DNA of 64,000 nt from Steromphala cineraria (Eukaryota > Mollusca > Gastropoda > Trochida > Trochidae): assembly GCA_916613615.1 (NCBI GenBank), contig OU744725.1:7112708-7176707 (forward strand). Direction: 5' to 3'. The notes under the pieces are model-generated. The model did no database searches. It saw only the letters and a list, made by a program, of their open reading frames with translations, and was not told where the DNA came from. A program made the translations under genes and the position numbers. Shown here one piece after another: positions 20,164-56,617 of this stretch; position 1 is the stretch's first letter; each line of letters starts with the position of its first letter.

Positions 20164-22537
20164 CCTCACTACATACTGCACACTACACACAACACACTAC
20201 ATGCTAATCACTTCCAGGATAACATACGTAACTTTAACCAGAGATCGGTAAAATTTGCTCAACAATAGACGCGATAATACATTTAAGGCGTTGAAGTAAA
20301 AAAAACCATTAAAACACTAAGGTCAATGAAGAGACCGATGTAAAGCGAAGCGTTTGTAAAATACACACTTTTGACAAACATCGGTTCAGTTTCTCAATTG
20401 CAGATAATTATCTCACACGTTTACTTAATTTCATTTTTGAAGCTGTCGGTGAAAATAATTCATTCTGACATTTTGATTTGCTTTGCACTGGTGCATGCAC
20501 CTATATAGCTATATATCCAATTTATAGTTGTACAAATATGATTAATACAAGATACATATGTATTTACCGAGTACAAAAGATTTTTGGAGACAATAATATG
20601 ATCCTTAAAGTTAAAGGTTGGACATTATAGCAGCCAATAGTTAACATAAGTGTACATCTTGTTGAAACAATAAGTCCCTTAACTGATCAGGCGTGTTTGT
20701 TTCTGTTGAATCATCGTACGATTACAATACTGACTTACGACGGCTTCCTGAAGGGAATAACTCGACTTAACACGCCTAGATGGGAAATCAATTAGTAACG
20801 AATTTTTCCTTTAAAATAATGTTTCTTCTGGTAAAATATCAAAAACATGCTTTAAATGTTATGGATGCTTTAAATGTTATGGCAATATACCGACATCAAT
20901 GAACATGATCATGACCTACATTTGTACGTTATTTTCTTCATAATTAACCCTTCAAGAACGAATCTTTGTAAGTTGAAGGTAAATGTGACCAAAACCAGAT
21001 CAGGAATACACTCAGTCAAAACAACAACAAACATTAATATTTAAAAGGGCATTGTTGTTACGTTTTATCATTTTGTAAATGTGTGGTCATTGTATCAATA
21101 CATGTAGTTTATCTAAATGTGTAGTAGGGGTTTTTTTTACACCTCTTGACTAATTATCTCTTTCGTGATTGATTTGGCCCATGGGCAACGATACCTTTAA
21201 ATCTGAATAAAGTCAGTTTGTATGTGCTTTATAAATAATAGGTCACAAAACTTTTTTTGTGAGGCAAGGCTCAGTGCGTTATTTGAGGTCATAAAACACC
21301 ATAGAAAGAGAAGGTCCTTTCTTGCAAGACATGATCAGTCAAAAGCCCAAATTTACAAGAAGTCAATTACAATCCTGCCACGTACATTCCTTTCAGATCA
21401 TGCACCGTGAATGATAGAAACTAAGGAATATATTTGTTCTTGTGTTTAAGGTATATTATACCTGGTTTAGATATATAGCTCTGACTAATATTGTTTCAAC
21501 TGTTTTATTTCCTGGTCGTATCGGTGAATCATTAAGAATTCTTAAAACTAACATATTAACGTGAGTAATATCGGGTGATATTTAAGATTTTTTTTTAGTA
21601 AGCAAAGACTTTCGCATAGTTCCTTGTTCGATATTTACCGAGTTGTTAACCATGTGGCTGTATGTTTGCATTTTAATTTGCAACAATTCTAATTTCAGAA
21701 TTGTTACTTGATAATTGACAAATCTATTTTTTCAACAAAAACACGAATCTAATAACTACATGTATCTACCGTACAGGTAAAATGGTATCACGCAACCGTG
21801 TTCTACTTGCATTTATAACAGTATTTATCATGATTATTTTTATAAGAAAAGTATGTTCTGAAAGCAAACTCTGAATAAAGCAAACTCTGAATAAAATAAA
21901 CTCTGAATTATATCAAATTTTGAACTATTATACACATTACACTGATTCAATGGATACCTTTGTTTGACATGATTACATTACTTGAATACATTTGATATTC
22001 GAGGTAATTTTCTGTGATTTAAATTTTTAACATAAAAAATGTATTTCCAAAAGTTTTGTTCAAACTAGGAAATCAGTTCAATTTATTAGTTGTTTACATG
22101 ATTATTTAAAAGTATGTATTACACTAGGATTCGGTACAGTGCCCTAAAGGTTACACGACTCTCAGGACTAACAATACTGAAAGGACATGTCAGCTTTCTC
22201 CAATTTAAACACTCAAAGAATATAACAAGTTAAAGATTTATGTATATAATTGACCATGTAATTGTCAAACAACCACGACTAAAGTCAACAACACTGACAT
22301 GACATATAAGCCTTCCCCAGTTTGCACTCTCAACGAATTCAACAAGGATAAGATTTTCATGAAAAAAAACGGAAATCACGTGACCAAACTCAGTTTTAAA
22401 CGTCGTCTACTTAAATGCACATCAATGTGTTTTCCTGTGTCCATTATGGCCCTCTGACTGACACCACATTGCGTCAAGGAGCACGTCGGCTAATAAGTAT
22501 GTTAACCCATTACCACAACTGCAAAACTACATACACC

Positions 22538-22801
22538 TTCCTGCTTAGACGACACGGAGATACCCGAAATCGCTTACGGAGGAACCCGAAACATTTCAAC
22601 TTGTTAACCTCTTCTTTGCTTGCAATACCAAAACATCATGCATTCTGCTTTTGCGTTACGGAAATAGCCGAGCCTCTTAGGCGGGAAACCGAAACATGTC
22701 ATATATGTTAACTCTTGCGTCCTGGCGATACCTGATTCCTGCTCAGAAGTTACGAAGTTAGCCGAAACCTCTTACGGAGAAACACGAAACCTTGTTATGG
22801 G
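22538..22801 (+). repeat. Three degenerate tandem repeats upstream of the phosphatase gene
   Basis: Units begin at about 22538, 22642 and 22736, each with TTCTGCTT/TCCTGCTC, then TACGGA..., then a GAAAC-containing end (GGAACCCGAAACA, GGGAAACCGAAACA, GAAACACGAAACC). The period is about 95-104 bp. They end 170 bp before the initiator ATG, within the likely promoter or 5' UTR. Confidence 0.6.
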
Positions 22802-22836
22802 AATCGGGCACTAGTCGAGTACAGACACTTCCCCTG

Positions 22837-22928
22837 TGACGTCACAAATCGGCGACTTCACGGCTCGATGTCGCCTTAGCTCGAAGAAATTGAATCGAGC
22901 ATCCGGAGTGACGTCACTAGAGCGGAAG
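22837..22928 (+). promoter_or_regulatory. Putative promoter with two CRE palindromes and an ETS-like site
   Basis: Perfect TGACGTCA at 22837-22844 and 22909-22916, and AGCGGAAGTT (ETS core GGAA) at about 22921-22930, all within 140 bp of the initiator ATG in a locally GC-richer patch without TATA. TGACGTCA is the binding site of CREB/ATF-type bZIP factors. Promoter function is an inference. Confidence 0.5.
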
Positions 22929-22973
22929 TTGGCGCTCTGGCAGGGTATCCCTGAGAGTAGATGGGAGAACACC

Positions 22974-47703
<24,730 letters not shown>

Positions 47704-49072
47704 ACTGTTTGACACTAACAAACATTCAACATGGGACCGAGGACTACATTCTGATCCAGCCATTGCTTTAGACGTACGCGTGAATGATTTAAGACATGCA
47801 TTGCTCGATTACCTTTATTCACAGAATGAAATTTCATTAAAAAGACAAAAAGAACATCGACAAATCCTTATCAATCCTACATGCAGCCACCAGGTCTTTC
47901 CTAAACTTTAGGCCTCAATGATTGATATGTGTAAATGTGACCATTATATAGTTTTTTTTATCAAAAATTTTACATCTCTATTAAAGTGTTTGCTTTTATA
48001 CATTCACATCAGATGCAGTATCATCGCTAGTGTTAAAACAATGTGTACATAATTTTTCAAATAGAAATTCAAACAAAGAGTTATGCAAACTTTCACAGTC
48101 CTAAAACATATTTTCCAAGTTGCATATACATTAATTCAAAGTGTACTTCCTATTCAGATAAGATATTTACAACGTAAATAGAAATTCAAACAAAGAGTTA
48201 TGCAAACTTTCACAGTCCTAAAACATATTTTCCAAGTTGCATATACATTAATTCAAAGTGTTACTTCCTATTCAGAAAAGATATTTACAACGTAGATGGT
48301 AAGATATTTTCGTTGGCAAGTACATGTATGTACCTGAAAACATATGCCAAACCATACTGCCAATGAAAAGAAACACATACCTTTAAGGTTGAAATGTTTC
48401 GATTTATTTGATTAGGGTATATTCAGTTCAGCTGTAATTTAGTACTTTTCTCCCAGTGTTTAAGGTAGTTATAAATCGTGCTCTTATCAGCACGTTCTGT
48501 TTGTTGTGGACGTTTAATCAATACCGGATTGTCTGCTGACACAGTCTGACTAAAACTGTTAGGAAATAGCTTAACAACCATTCGTCGCACATGGAACGTT
48601 AAGCTTTGTGACGGCGGCGATAGGGTTAATAAATATGCAGCTGGGGTTGGAGGGTCATTTGAAAGTATTCAAAATGTTATTCTTAATTCCTTAAAGGTCC
48701 ACTATCCGATAAACGTTTTGCATTTCAAAACACTTGCATGTATTGCTGTGGCAATGTCTATCCTTGTTTCATTCGTAGATTTTTCTGTTTTCTTGTTTAT
48801 AATGGTATTTTATAAGAGTTTCATATTGTAAATTGTCATTGACTCCACTTACTGATTGATTATTGTGTTAGATCTTGATTGCCAAAAGTTCATCGAATGA
48901 AATGTGATTAAACGATTAATGATTGTTTGTAAACTTACATTTATTATTGATTTAGGAACCGAATGATTTCTCTATTTTTGTATCATTGATTTGAAAAATT
49001 TAATGTATTACGCACGTGTACAGAACCTCTCACTTATTGTCAACGGAATTAAAATGATATAACATGAATAAA
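47704..49072 (+). other. Probable 3' UTR of the phosphatase gene
   Basis: AT-rich sequence after the stop, with an AATAAA signal at 49067-49072. A 117-bp tandem duplication (48059-48295) lies inside. The extent of the UTR is an inference. Confidence 0.4.
48059..48295 (+). repeat. 117-bp tandem duplication
   Basis: 48059-48175 and 48176-48295 differ by one inserted T and one substitution, so the duplication is recent. Confidence 0.9.
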
Positions 49073-52000
49073 GCATATTTGATTCATGAATTATGATTTG
49101 ATATGTTTTTCATTGTCACACAGAACAATTACAATGTCTTTATTACAACATATATGAAACGTTCTTTTGTGTGGTAAAAATGTCATGTTATTCAATTTCT
49201 ATATACTTTGATTATCAAATCAAAATATAAAGATTTGTGCATTCTTGTTTAGATATTGATTTTGTAAATTACGTATCCATTGATATGATATTTTGAAATT
49301 TGTTATTATTTATTTCATACATACTTGTACATATGTCTCTGTATATTTTGTTTGACAAATGTAACCCACATCGAATTAAGTTTGTTATAACATCATATTT
49401 AGAGTATGAACGGATTATTACGTGTATGCTAACATATACACATTCCAAGTTCTAGTCAATCTAGCAATCTGTGTAACTCGCCCGCTATTGGTGATGAGTT
49501 TCACTACCTACTGAGGTGTGAGGCTCTTCACCACCTTCGGGTACAGCTCATGGACAATTATTATGTCATTTGGGCAGACCTTTTCAAGTTCAAACAACTA
49601 ATGTCAAATAAGGATACCAAAAAAATGAAGAACTATCGAAATTTATAAAGATCATCTTAACTAAATCCTGATTCACATTGCTTGTACACAACTCTGATCA
49701 TGAATCTTTTATTCAATGCTTTATACCCATCTTCAGTCTCTTGTTATTCGCTAAATGAAAATTTCCTCTGTTCATCTTGGAAACTATGTATATTTCTTTG
49801 TTATATATTTCTAAGCTCATGTACCACTGTTGGTGGCGTTTTTGAGAATAAATTTGAATTTGAAAAATGAAAAAAATGAATTTGTTATGTTTTTTAAAGC
49901 AATAGAGTGACAAAAGAACATACAGTTGCATATCAAAAGTTTGTTCACCTGCTTGTGATCTTAGTGTAAATATCATGTAATTTGGGTTTCGTTTTGACGT
50001 TCCTAAAATAACTCCAGGACCACTTACAGAAAATCATCAATTGCCCATGTGTACATTAACCATTCCCAAACCATATTTCGGGATCGTCTTGTCACTGGCA
50101 CTGAATGTCGATATTTGGCATTGTTAAATTGAGGGATGGCGTCATGTTTGTGAAATTCGGATTTTCTTAAATTTCGATTAAACTCATCCATGTAAACTTT
50201 ATAGGAAAAAAACTCAGCACAGTTATGTTGCCTTAACGCAAAGGAACACATATGAATAAGATCTAAAACTGTTGATCACTTATGAAGGATTTTGTAAAGC
50301 AAAATAGAAATCAGTGTTTTCGAAATTTTGACCCCTGCTCACTTCAATGACCTGCCAAATTTGTTAAAGTTATCTGCTAGATATGACATACGAATATGTC
50401 AACGCAAGCTGCATCTTAACTTATGCAGTGAAATTTAATCATTATCAGTTTATTTTTCACAATGATATGATGTCTCAAAGACGTTACAAATTACATGATA
50501 TTTGCGCTAGAATACAAAGGTAAGTGAACAAACTTTAGATACGCAGCTGTACAAGTACTATGTGTTACACCTATCATGTTATCTTTGTATTCATGACGAT
50601 ATATCTTTTTAAACTTTTGACAATATACTTATCGTGCAAGTGATACGTTTCTGTGTCGTGATACTTGATTTGACTCTACTACTGTGTATTTTTCCTAGAA
50701 TAAAAATGTTCGTACAAAATCGATGTTGCTTAATCATTTAACCCTATGACGTTTATAATATAAATCAATTCTGTAAAGTATCAAATAATGTTGTTGTCTG
50801 AAGTCTAATGGTGAACCATATATACACATAAATATGTACTTGTATCGGTCTGCGTGATCTAGATCTTACACCGTACCTGAAGATTGCTTCCTGGACTTAA
50901 TCAGAGACCGTAAATCCTTGAATAATCGCTCGCCCTGAATCACCACCTTCTATATTTATACCTATATCTATATCTATACCTTCTGTTGAATAAATAATCG
51001 CCGGCCGTGAATACTCGCCTGCCTTAAATAATCGCCGGGTATATACCCTCTGTGAAATTAATAAAATGTGTCCTGAATAATTGCCAGTTTTAATGTAACC
51101 CTTTTATTACTTCATTAAGGCATGTTGCTTGACTGATGCGTCGGTTAACGTCATGGGAAGAAGTTATATAAAATGTCTGATATTCATAAACAATGTTCTC
51201 TATAATGATGTTTTAGTTAGTGCCCAGCCCACACCGTTTAGAAATGATACTCGCTTAGCAATTATTCCAGGATGTATGGTAGACCTTGTTACGTTACTGC
51301 TTAGGGCACGTCAATCATATGATTAAGGACATTGGGATACAGTTTTTTAAGTCGTCAGATTTTGAATATAAGGTGTGTACATTGTTGTAATTTGTCGTCT
51401 ATAAACTTTGCACATACATGTAGTCCACCATAGAAAAGTATTGTAACTAAATATTCTTTTTAAATCATGTTTTCATTTTAAGGTGAACATATTGATACTA
51501 TTCACGTTGATAAGATATGCGAATATACGTCAATTAAATGTCATGAAATGGTTCCCAAAATTCTGTGCTAGTTGTTTATCAGATAAAGACGTTGTTATGG
51601 ATGATTTTAGATGACGACAGCTTTTTGTGTAGTTGTCAAGGAGTAGTGATGATACGATCGAGGCCTTTGTTCATGTCAAAAATATTAAACCTCAAAAAAC
51701 GAATCAATTGATATTTTCTAATGGACACCCGTAATCAGCAAACTTGTATACCACCTAAAATTCTTATTTTGACTAGATGCCCTTACCATTCATAGTTACC
51801 TAATCTTCGTAGGACATTAAATTCCACCACACCTCAATATACAATTAAATACTTAAGATAAAGGCCACGGCAATTATGAAGAGAATCTAGAAACACAAAA
51901 TAACTTAATATTACACGCCAGGTGTTCCTTTTATTAATTAAAGACAACATCATATGAGGTAACCTACAAATGTACAACATCTACCGTGTTCATATAAATT

Positions 52001-52387
52001 CATAAACTCAGACTTTCATAAGTATAAACATAACAGCAGCTGGTATCCCAACATCATTAATCGACAAGTATATAATTTATGGATCCAAATGTTGGTAACA
52101 GTCAAGCATCAGAGATTAAGGAAGATGCAGTAAATCTGTGAACAGAGACATCATAAATCTTGTGATCAACCTCCAAGTCGCTCTGACATTGCGCAGTGTT
52201 GCCGTCTTGTATCAGTTTTACCTGATTTCACCTCTCACCTGATACATACCCCTCAACTCATGCACAGGTATCTTGAACTGTGATCAAGGTAGAGCAAACA
52301 CCTGTTATCAGTGAGAGCGAGGCAGTCTGGGCGGGGCAAGCTTTGTCTTCTATACCGGCTACTGTCGTGTGTGCAGTAGGTTGGTGC
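49073..52387. other. Intergenic region, no gene seen
   Basis: AT-rich with only short frames. A degenerate AATAATCGCC repeat cluster is at 50909-51095. Confidence 0.5.
50909..51095 (+). repeat. Degenerate AATAATCGCC repeat cluster
   Basis: About five copies of (T)GAATAATCGCC-like units (AATAATCGCTCGCC, AATAATCGCCGG, AATACTCGCCTG, AATAATCGCCGGG, AATAATTGCC) interrupted by a TATCTATACC stretch. Confidence 0.6.
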
Positions 52388-52462
52388 ATGGTATATTCAT
52401 CCTTCCTGCCTTGGATAGCGGTCATATGGGCAGTTGTGTTGATTGGCTTTATACCCTTCACG
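52388..52462 (+). CDS. Possible first exon with signal peptide (gene continues outside what I can trace)
   Basis: ATG followed by VYSSFLPWIAVIWAVVLIG and FIPFT, then donor GTAAGT in phase 1. A GC box (GGGCGGGGC, about 52329-52337) lies 50 bp upstream. This resembles the beginning of a secreted or membrane protein gene. No matching downstream exon was found up to 64 kb, so it may be a chance hydrophobic frame. Confidence 0.35.
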
Positions 52463-54684
52463 TGTAAGTATCCATTTATTCAGTTGTTGTGTTTCGGATA
52501 TGATTCATGTGTCTAGTGAGACTCCTTCCTTGTTTTCTTTTAATTCATCAACTTAATGTTGGGTGGTATTTACCTGGCTTTGTCCTTCTGTCACTACTGT
52601 ATACTTAATTGTATATATTGTATGTATATCTCCAGTGATGAATTTATCGCTCGTTCTAATGGAACTTTTCACGTCTTATCACATTGGAATAAGACTCTGA
52701 TTCTCTTTATTGGCCAATCGTGGTAAAATGTATATCAAAACCTTTACCTCTATACAGTGTATCTTCATAATATATGAATAATGAATACCCTTATGAACAG
52801 AGGGTTAACATTCTCCTCGTCACATAGTCCCTTAACAATACTCTTTTCCAAATGAGAATCTTCAATTCTTATAGTTTTACACATTCTAGACAAATAAGTT
52901 CTAAAGAGTGAGTGTGTATAACCTCTATGTTACAAAGTTAAGTCACAAGGACAGAGACTCATACTTGTGTAGTATCAATAGTTCACTTAAGAAGTATCAG
53001 ACATAGATTTATCTTCCACATTTATATAACAATCTTTCTTTATTGAATTGCTTGTACGTTCATCTATTAGTAATACAACACAGTCAGGAACTTATCAGAC
53101 GGTGGTCATTTACCTTCTTGACCTTCTGTCTGACCACTGTACAATTGCTTCACAAGAGTACCATTACTTTATAGGAATGGTGTAATATCCTGATAAATTG
53201 AAACATCCGTTCATAATGCTACCAATATCTTATATAGAGAATGACGTAGTATGACTTTCAGATCTTCAGATTGTGATTCTGTCAACTATAAATTGACCAG
53301 TCCTGTATTGTTTCATGTTGTATTTTATAGCCATTCAATTTAAACACATTCGTGTAGAAGCTATATAACGTTCTGACATGTTGGGTTTGGCGATATAAAT
53401 CATGCTACTAGGTTTCATTCTGCAAGCGGAACAGTTTAAGATTTGTTATAATAGTATAATATTATTCAGTTTGTTATCATGTAACTCAAATGTATCAATA
53501 TCGCATGACGTAAACCTACTTTTGATCATTAAATAATCAAAGCTTTGTATACATTCATGTCTACAAACTTTTATCTCAAAGTGTCGACATAAACTATATG
53601 TACGATAAGAATGGAAACACGCCCAACTGTCGAAGCGATTAGATTTGCCTTGGATATATGCTTAGGCACGCCTTAAGGTAATATCTACCTAGGCACAAAG
53701 AAAGAATTGACACCCTTGTCTTAAAGTACTTAATCAAACAAAGTTCATTTGGCTGGGTTTATAGATTATAAAATCTGGCACACAGAATACAATGAATGAT
53801 TTTGCTTTTGTAATTCACCTTTAAACATTATATCAGTAAAGATTAAAGCAGCATGGCACCACGATTAAGAGTAACATTTATCAGTTTCGTCTTTATATCT
53901 TACTTCATCCATCTTAACAAGGTTTACTTTTGTTTACAAATATAGTCACATGCACCTTATTCCTACATGTTCTTTTACAAATAAAACGTTCTGAATAACA
54001 ATGCCCATGCAGACAAATATGTATAAAACAATTCTATTTTCTATTTACCAAGCTATTTAAGATTTCAAAATGTCTAACTGGAAGACAAACAATTTTTTTT
54101 TAAATTTATAGAATCGATTTTGTTCGGCTTTTTGGGGTGATTTATCTTAATTTTGGGTGTATACTTGAATAAATATTTAAACGCTCAAAGTGGAACGCCC
54201 AAAATTTATCAAATTTGAGATAAGAAACGTTGTATTTGGTAGTAGAGAAATGTTAAAGTTCTGTCCGAAATAACATTTTTGGTTTGGTAAACTTTATACG
54301 TTTGAGATAAACTGTAACAAGTAATCTTACGGGGATCAAACGCACATGAAGGAAGTATGTAACAATTGCAAAGGGTCTATTTAGATACAAAAAACCACGA
54401 TACCCTTTCCGTGTCCCTAACTTATTTAAGGGTGTTTAATTGAAAGCTTTATGTTTTTACATATTTGAATGATTTGGGATAATCGGGTAGTATTAAACTA
54501 TCTCATTCTATGAATAAACATATTTTGCATAAACGTTCATTCTCATTGGAGAACTAAAGAACAAATAAAAATCCTTATCAAAGTTCTACAGAGACTCATC
54601 ATCATCTTCATCATCACCTTTGTTTCCTCTGTTTGGAGATTATTGATACACAAATGAGGATAATTGTGAGACATTAACAGTATT
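52463..54684. other. Intergenic or intronic, nothing recognised
   Basis: AT-rich sequence with no coding region or repeat structure that I can support. Confidence 0.5.
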
Positions 54685-55035
54685 TTAAGTGGGTAGTAGC
54701 ACGTTTTTGAAATTTTTATATTCAATATGTTACCGATAATTGTACGTCAGTGCTAAATGTGTTATAATCATAGCGTAAAAATCTCATTCAACAAACCAAT
54801 CATCCATAATCAAAGAACAAAGTATGAGGTTTTACATTGGTCCATTCGCAGCCATTTTTTGTGTGAACACCTTTCAGTCATTTTGTGTAAGAAAAAGGAA
54901 TCGCATGGCACTTTACATTGTATATTTGATTTATTACCGCTTCAATTAGTTTTAAAAAATTGACTTTCAATTGGAACCATTTATTTTCCTGACATCACAT
55001 TGTATTCCCCCTAAAACGTGCTGCTGTCCCTTTAA
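54685..55035 (-). mobile_element. MITE copy 2 (inverted relative to copy 1)
   Basis: About 351 bp with GGGTAGTAGCACGTTTTTGA at one end and AAAACGTGCTGCTGTCCCTTTAA at the other. The interior matches copies 1 and 3 on the minus strand (CCTGACATCACATTGTATTCC, TGTGTGAACACC). Confidence 0.85.
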
Positions 55036-56448
55036 AAGGTAAAAGAAAGAGATTGATATAAACAAACACGTTAGTTGAAGGGAAGCACTGTCTACTTAGC
55101 AAGGTCTACCCGTCAGACACTGCAGCCTATATACTTAACATATAAATATTAAACTAAAGTGACAAATATGAAACTATATAAAAACCCAAAAAAGTGGCAA
55201 ATATGATCAAATGAACCAAAGTCCCACGGTGACATTAAATAAGAACCTAAGTAAAAGTTGTCTGAAAAAAAAGTAGACAATGTTTCAGAAAAGCAAGAAT
55301 TGCATTTTAGGTCAAATTCGTTACCTGACAATATTACTAGAGACATTTTTTTAAAATATATATATTAGTGGCAAAAAGGCTATAAACAAACAAATATGTA
55401 CTTTGTGAGCGTGTACATGTAGATATACTTAGAAATAAACTGTTACAGGAAGTCACCAATTATACGTGTTTGATTAGAGTATGGATTCAATGTCTCCCTT
55501 AGGTACTCTCATCGCATGTCAGTAGAGATAGTCAGAAATAATAAGTTAGGATCTCACCCAGACAATAAAACTCTAGTAGATAGTTGAACATCTTTGTAAA
55601 CAAGAGGACGTCCTATTTGAGTTAGAATCTGCTTTATAGCCGCAATAAAGCAGCTTGTCAGGGACAAGGGTTATCTAAGATGGGTTGTTAATAATGCGTT
55701 TATCTATTTCCTTCACCTTACAATCAGCTTCAACAACATTTGTAATATATTATTTTTTCGATGGAAATTGTAATATTTTATTATGACAAATGTCAAAAAG
55801 TGACTTGTGAGAAGTTGAGACGAACACAACTGATGATCTCAAGTCAGTTGAATTCAAATCTTGAATATTGATAACAACGAGGCTATTGAGATATTAAGGT
55901 GGCAAAATGTTAGAAAATATCATTATTTATTTTTACAAGATGTTATAATTAACCACTGAATATATTGGCCGCTGATTTCAACAGGATCAATCAGTTTAGA
56001 CTTAATGACTATGTTCTGTCTATTTTGTCGAATATTTGATTATTGCCTTTCTGAGAAACATAGCATGCCTACTATATATGAAGTATAATAAACTTGTTAT
56101 GAAAGTATATGCTGATTTTACCAGATTATTATCGACTGTGTACACATCAAACAGCTGATCAAAGCTGGCCGAAGGCATTTATAATTATGTAATTACGAGC
56201 AATATTCGGTTGGATTGGTAACTGATTGGTAACATTTCTGATCTCATATATTCCTAGTTGACCTTATATGCATTCATTTTAGAGTGCTTATTCACGGGGT
56301 CTTGTTGTCATGTCAAATTTTCTCTACATCGCAAAATGATTTGGCAGTTAGTTATTTTTCGGGGAAAAAATGTATAAACGGAGGTTGCAAAGGTTTGAGA
56401 ACATTTTGTGTTAACGTCTTTGAGAGGCATTTTATAAGTTGGAATGAC
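55036..56448. other. Intergenic region, nothing recognised
   Basis: AT-rich, no gene. Confidence 0.5.
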
Positions 56449-56617
56449 AATAATGCTGAGGAATATATGGATAACAACTTTTTTGTTCATTGAATGCGAC
56501 GTTTCGACACAGAATCTTGTGTCGTTCTCAAGCAGAGGAACGACACAACAATCTGTGTCGAAACGTCGCATACAATGAACAAAGAAGTTGTCATCCATAT
56601 ATTCCTCAGCATTATCT
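56449..56617. repeat. Head-to-head palindrome of the CGAAACGTCGCA repeat
   Basis: Arms 56449-56525 and about 56538-56617 are near-perfect reverse complements around a 12-bp centre (CTCAAGCAGAGG). Each arm has CGACACA, short loop, TGTGTCGAAACGTCGCAT, then AACAAAGAAGTTGTCATCC. It is the best-preserved member of the family in the window and may derive from a Penelope-like retroelement terminus with a hammerhead-like fold. Confidence 0.75.

Larger units (their letters stand above)
18361..22500. other. Long intergenic region, no gene seen
   Basis: AT-rich with only short frames. It holds a tRNA-like SINE fragment (18996-19068) and a 30-bp direct repeat pair (20072-20101 and 20134-20163). No exon with good splice sites and coding bias was found. 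Confidence 0.5.
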
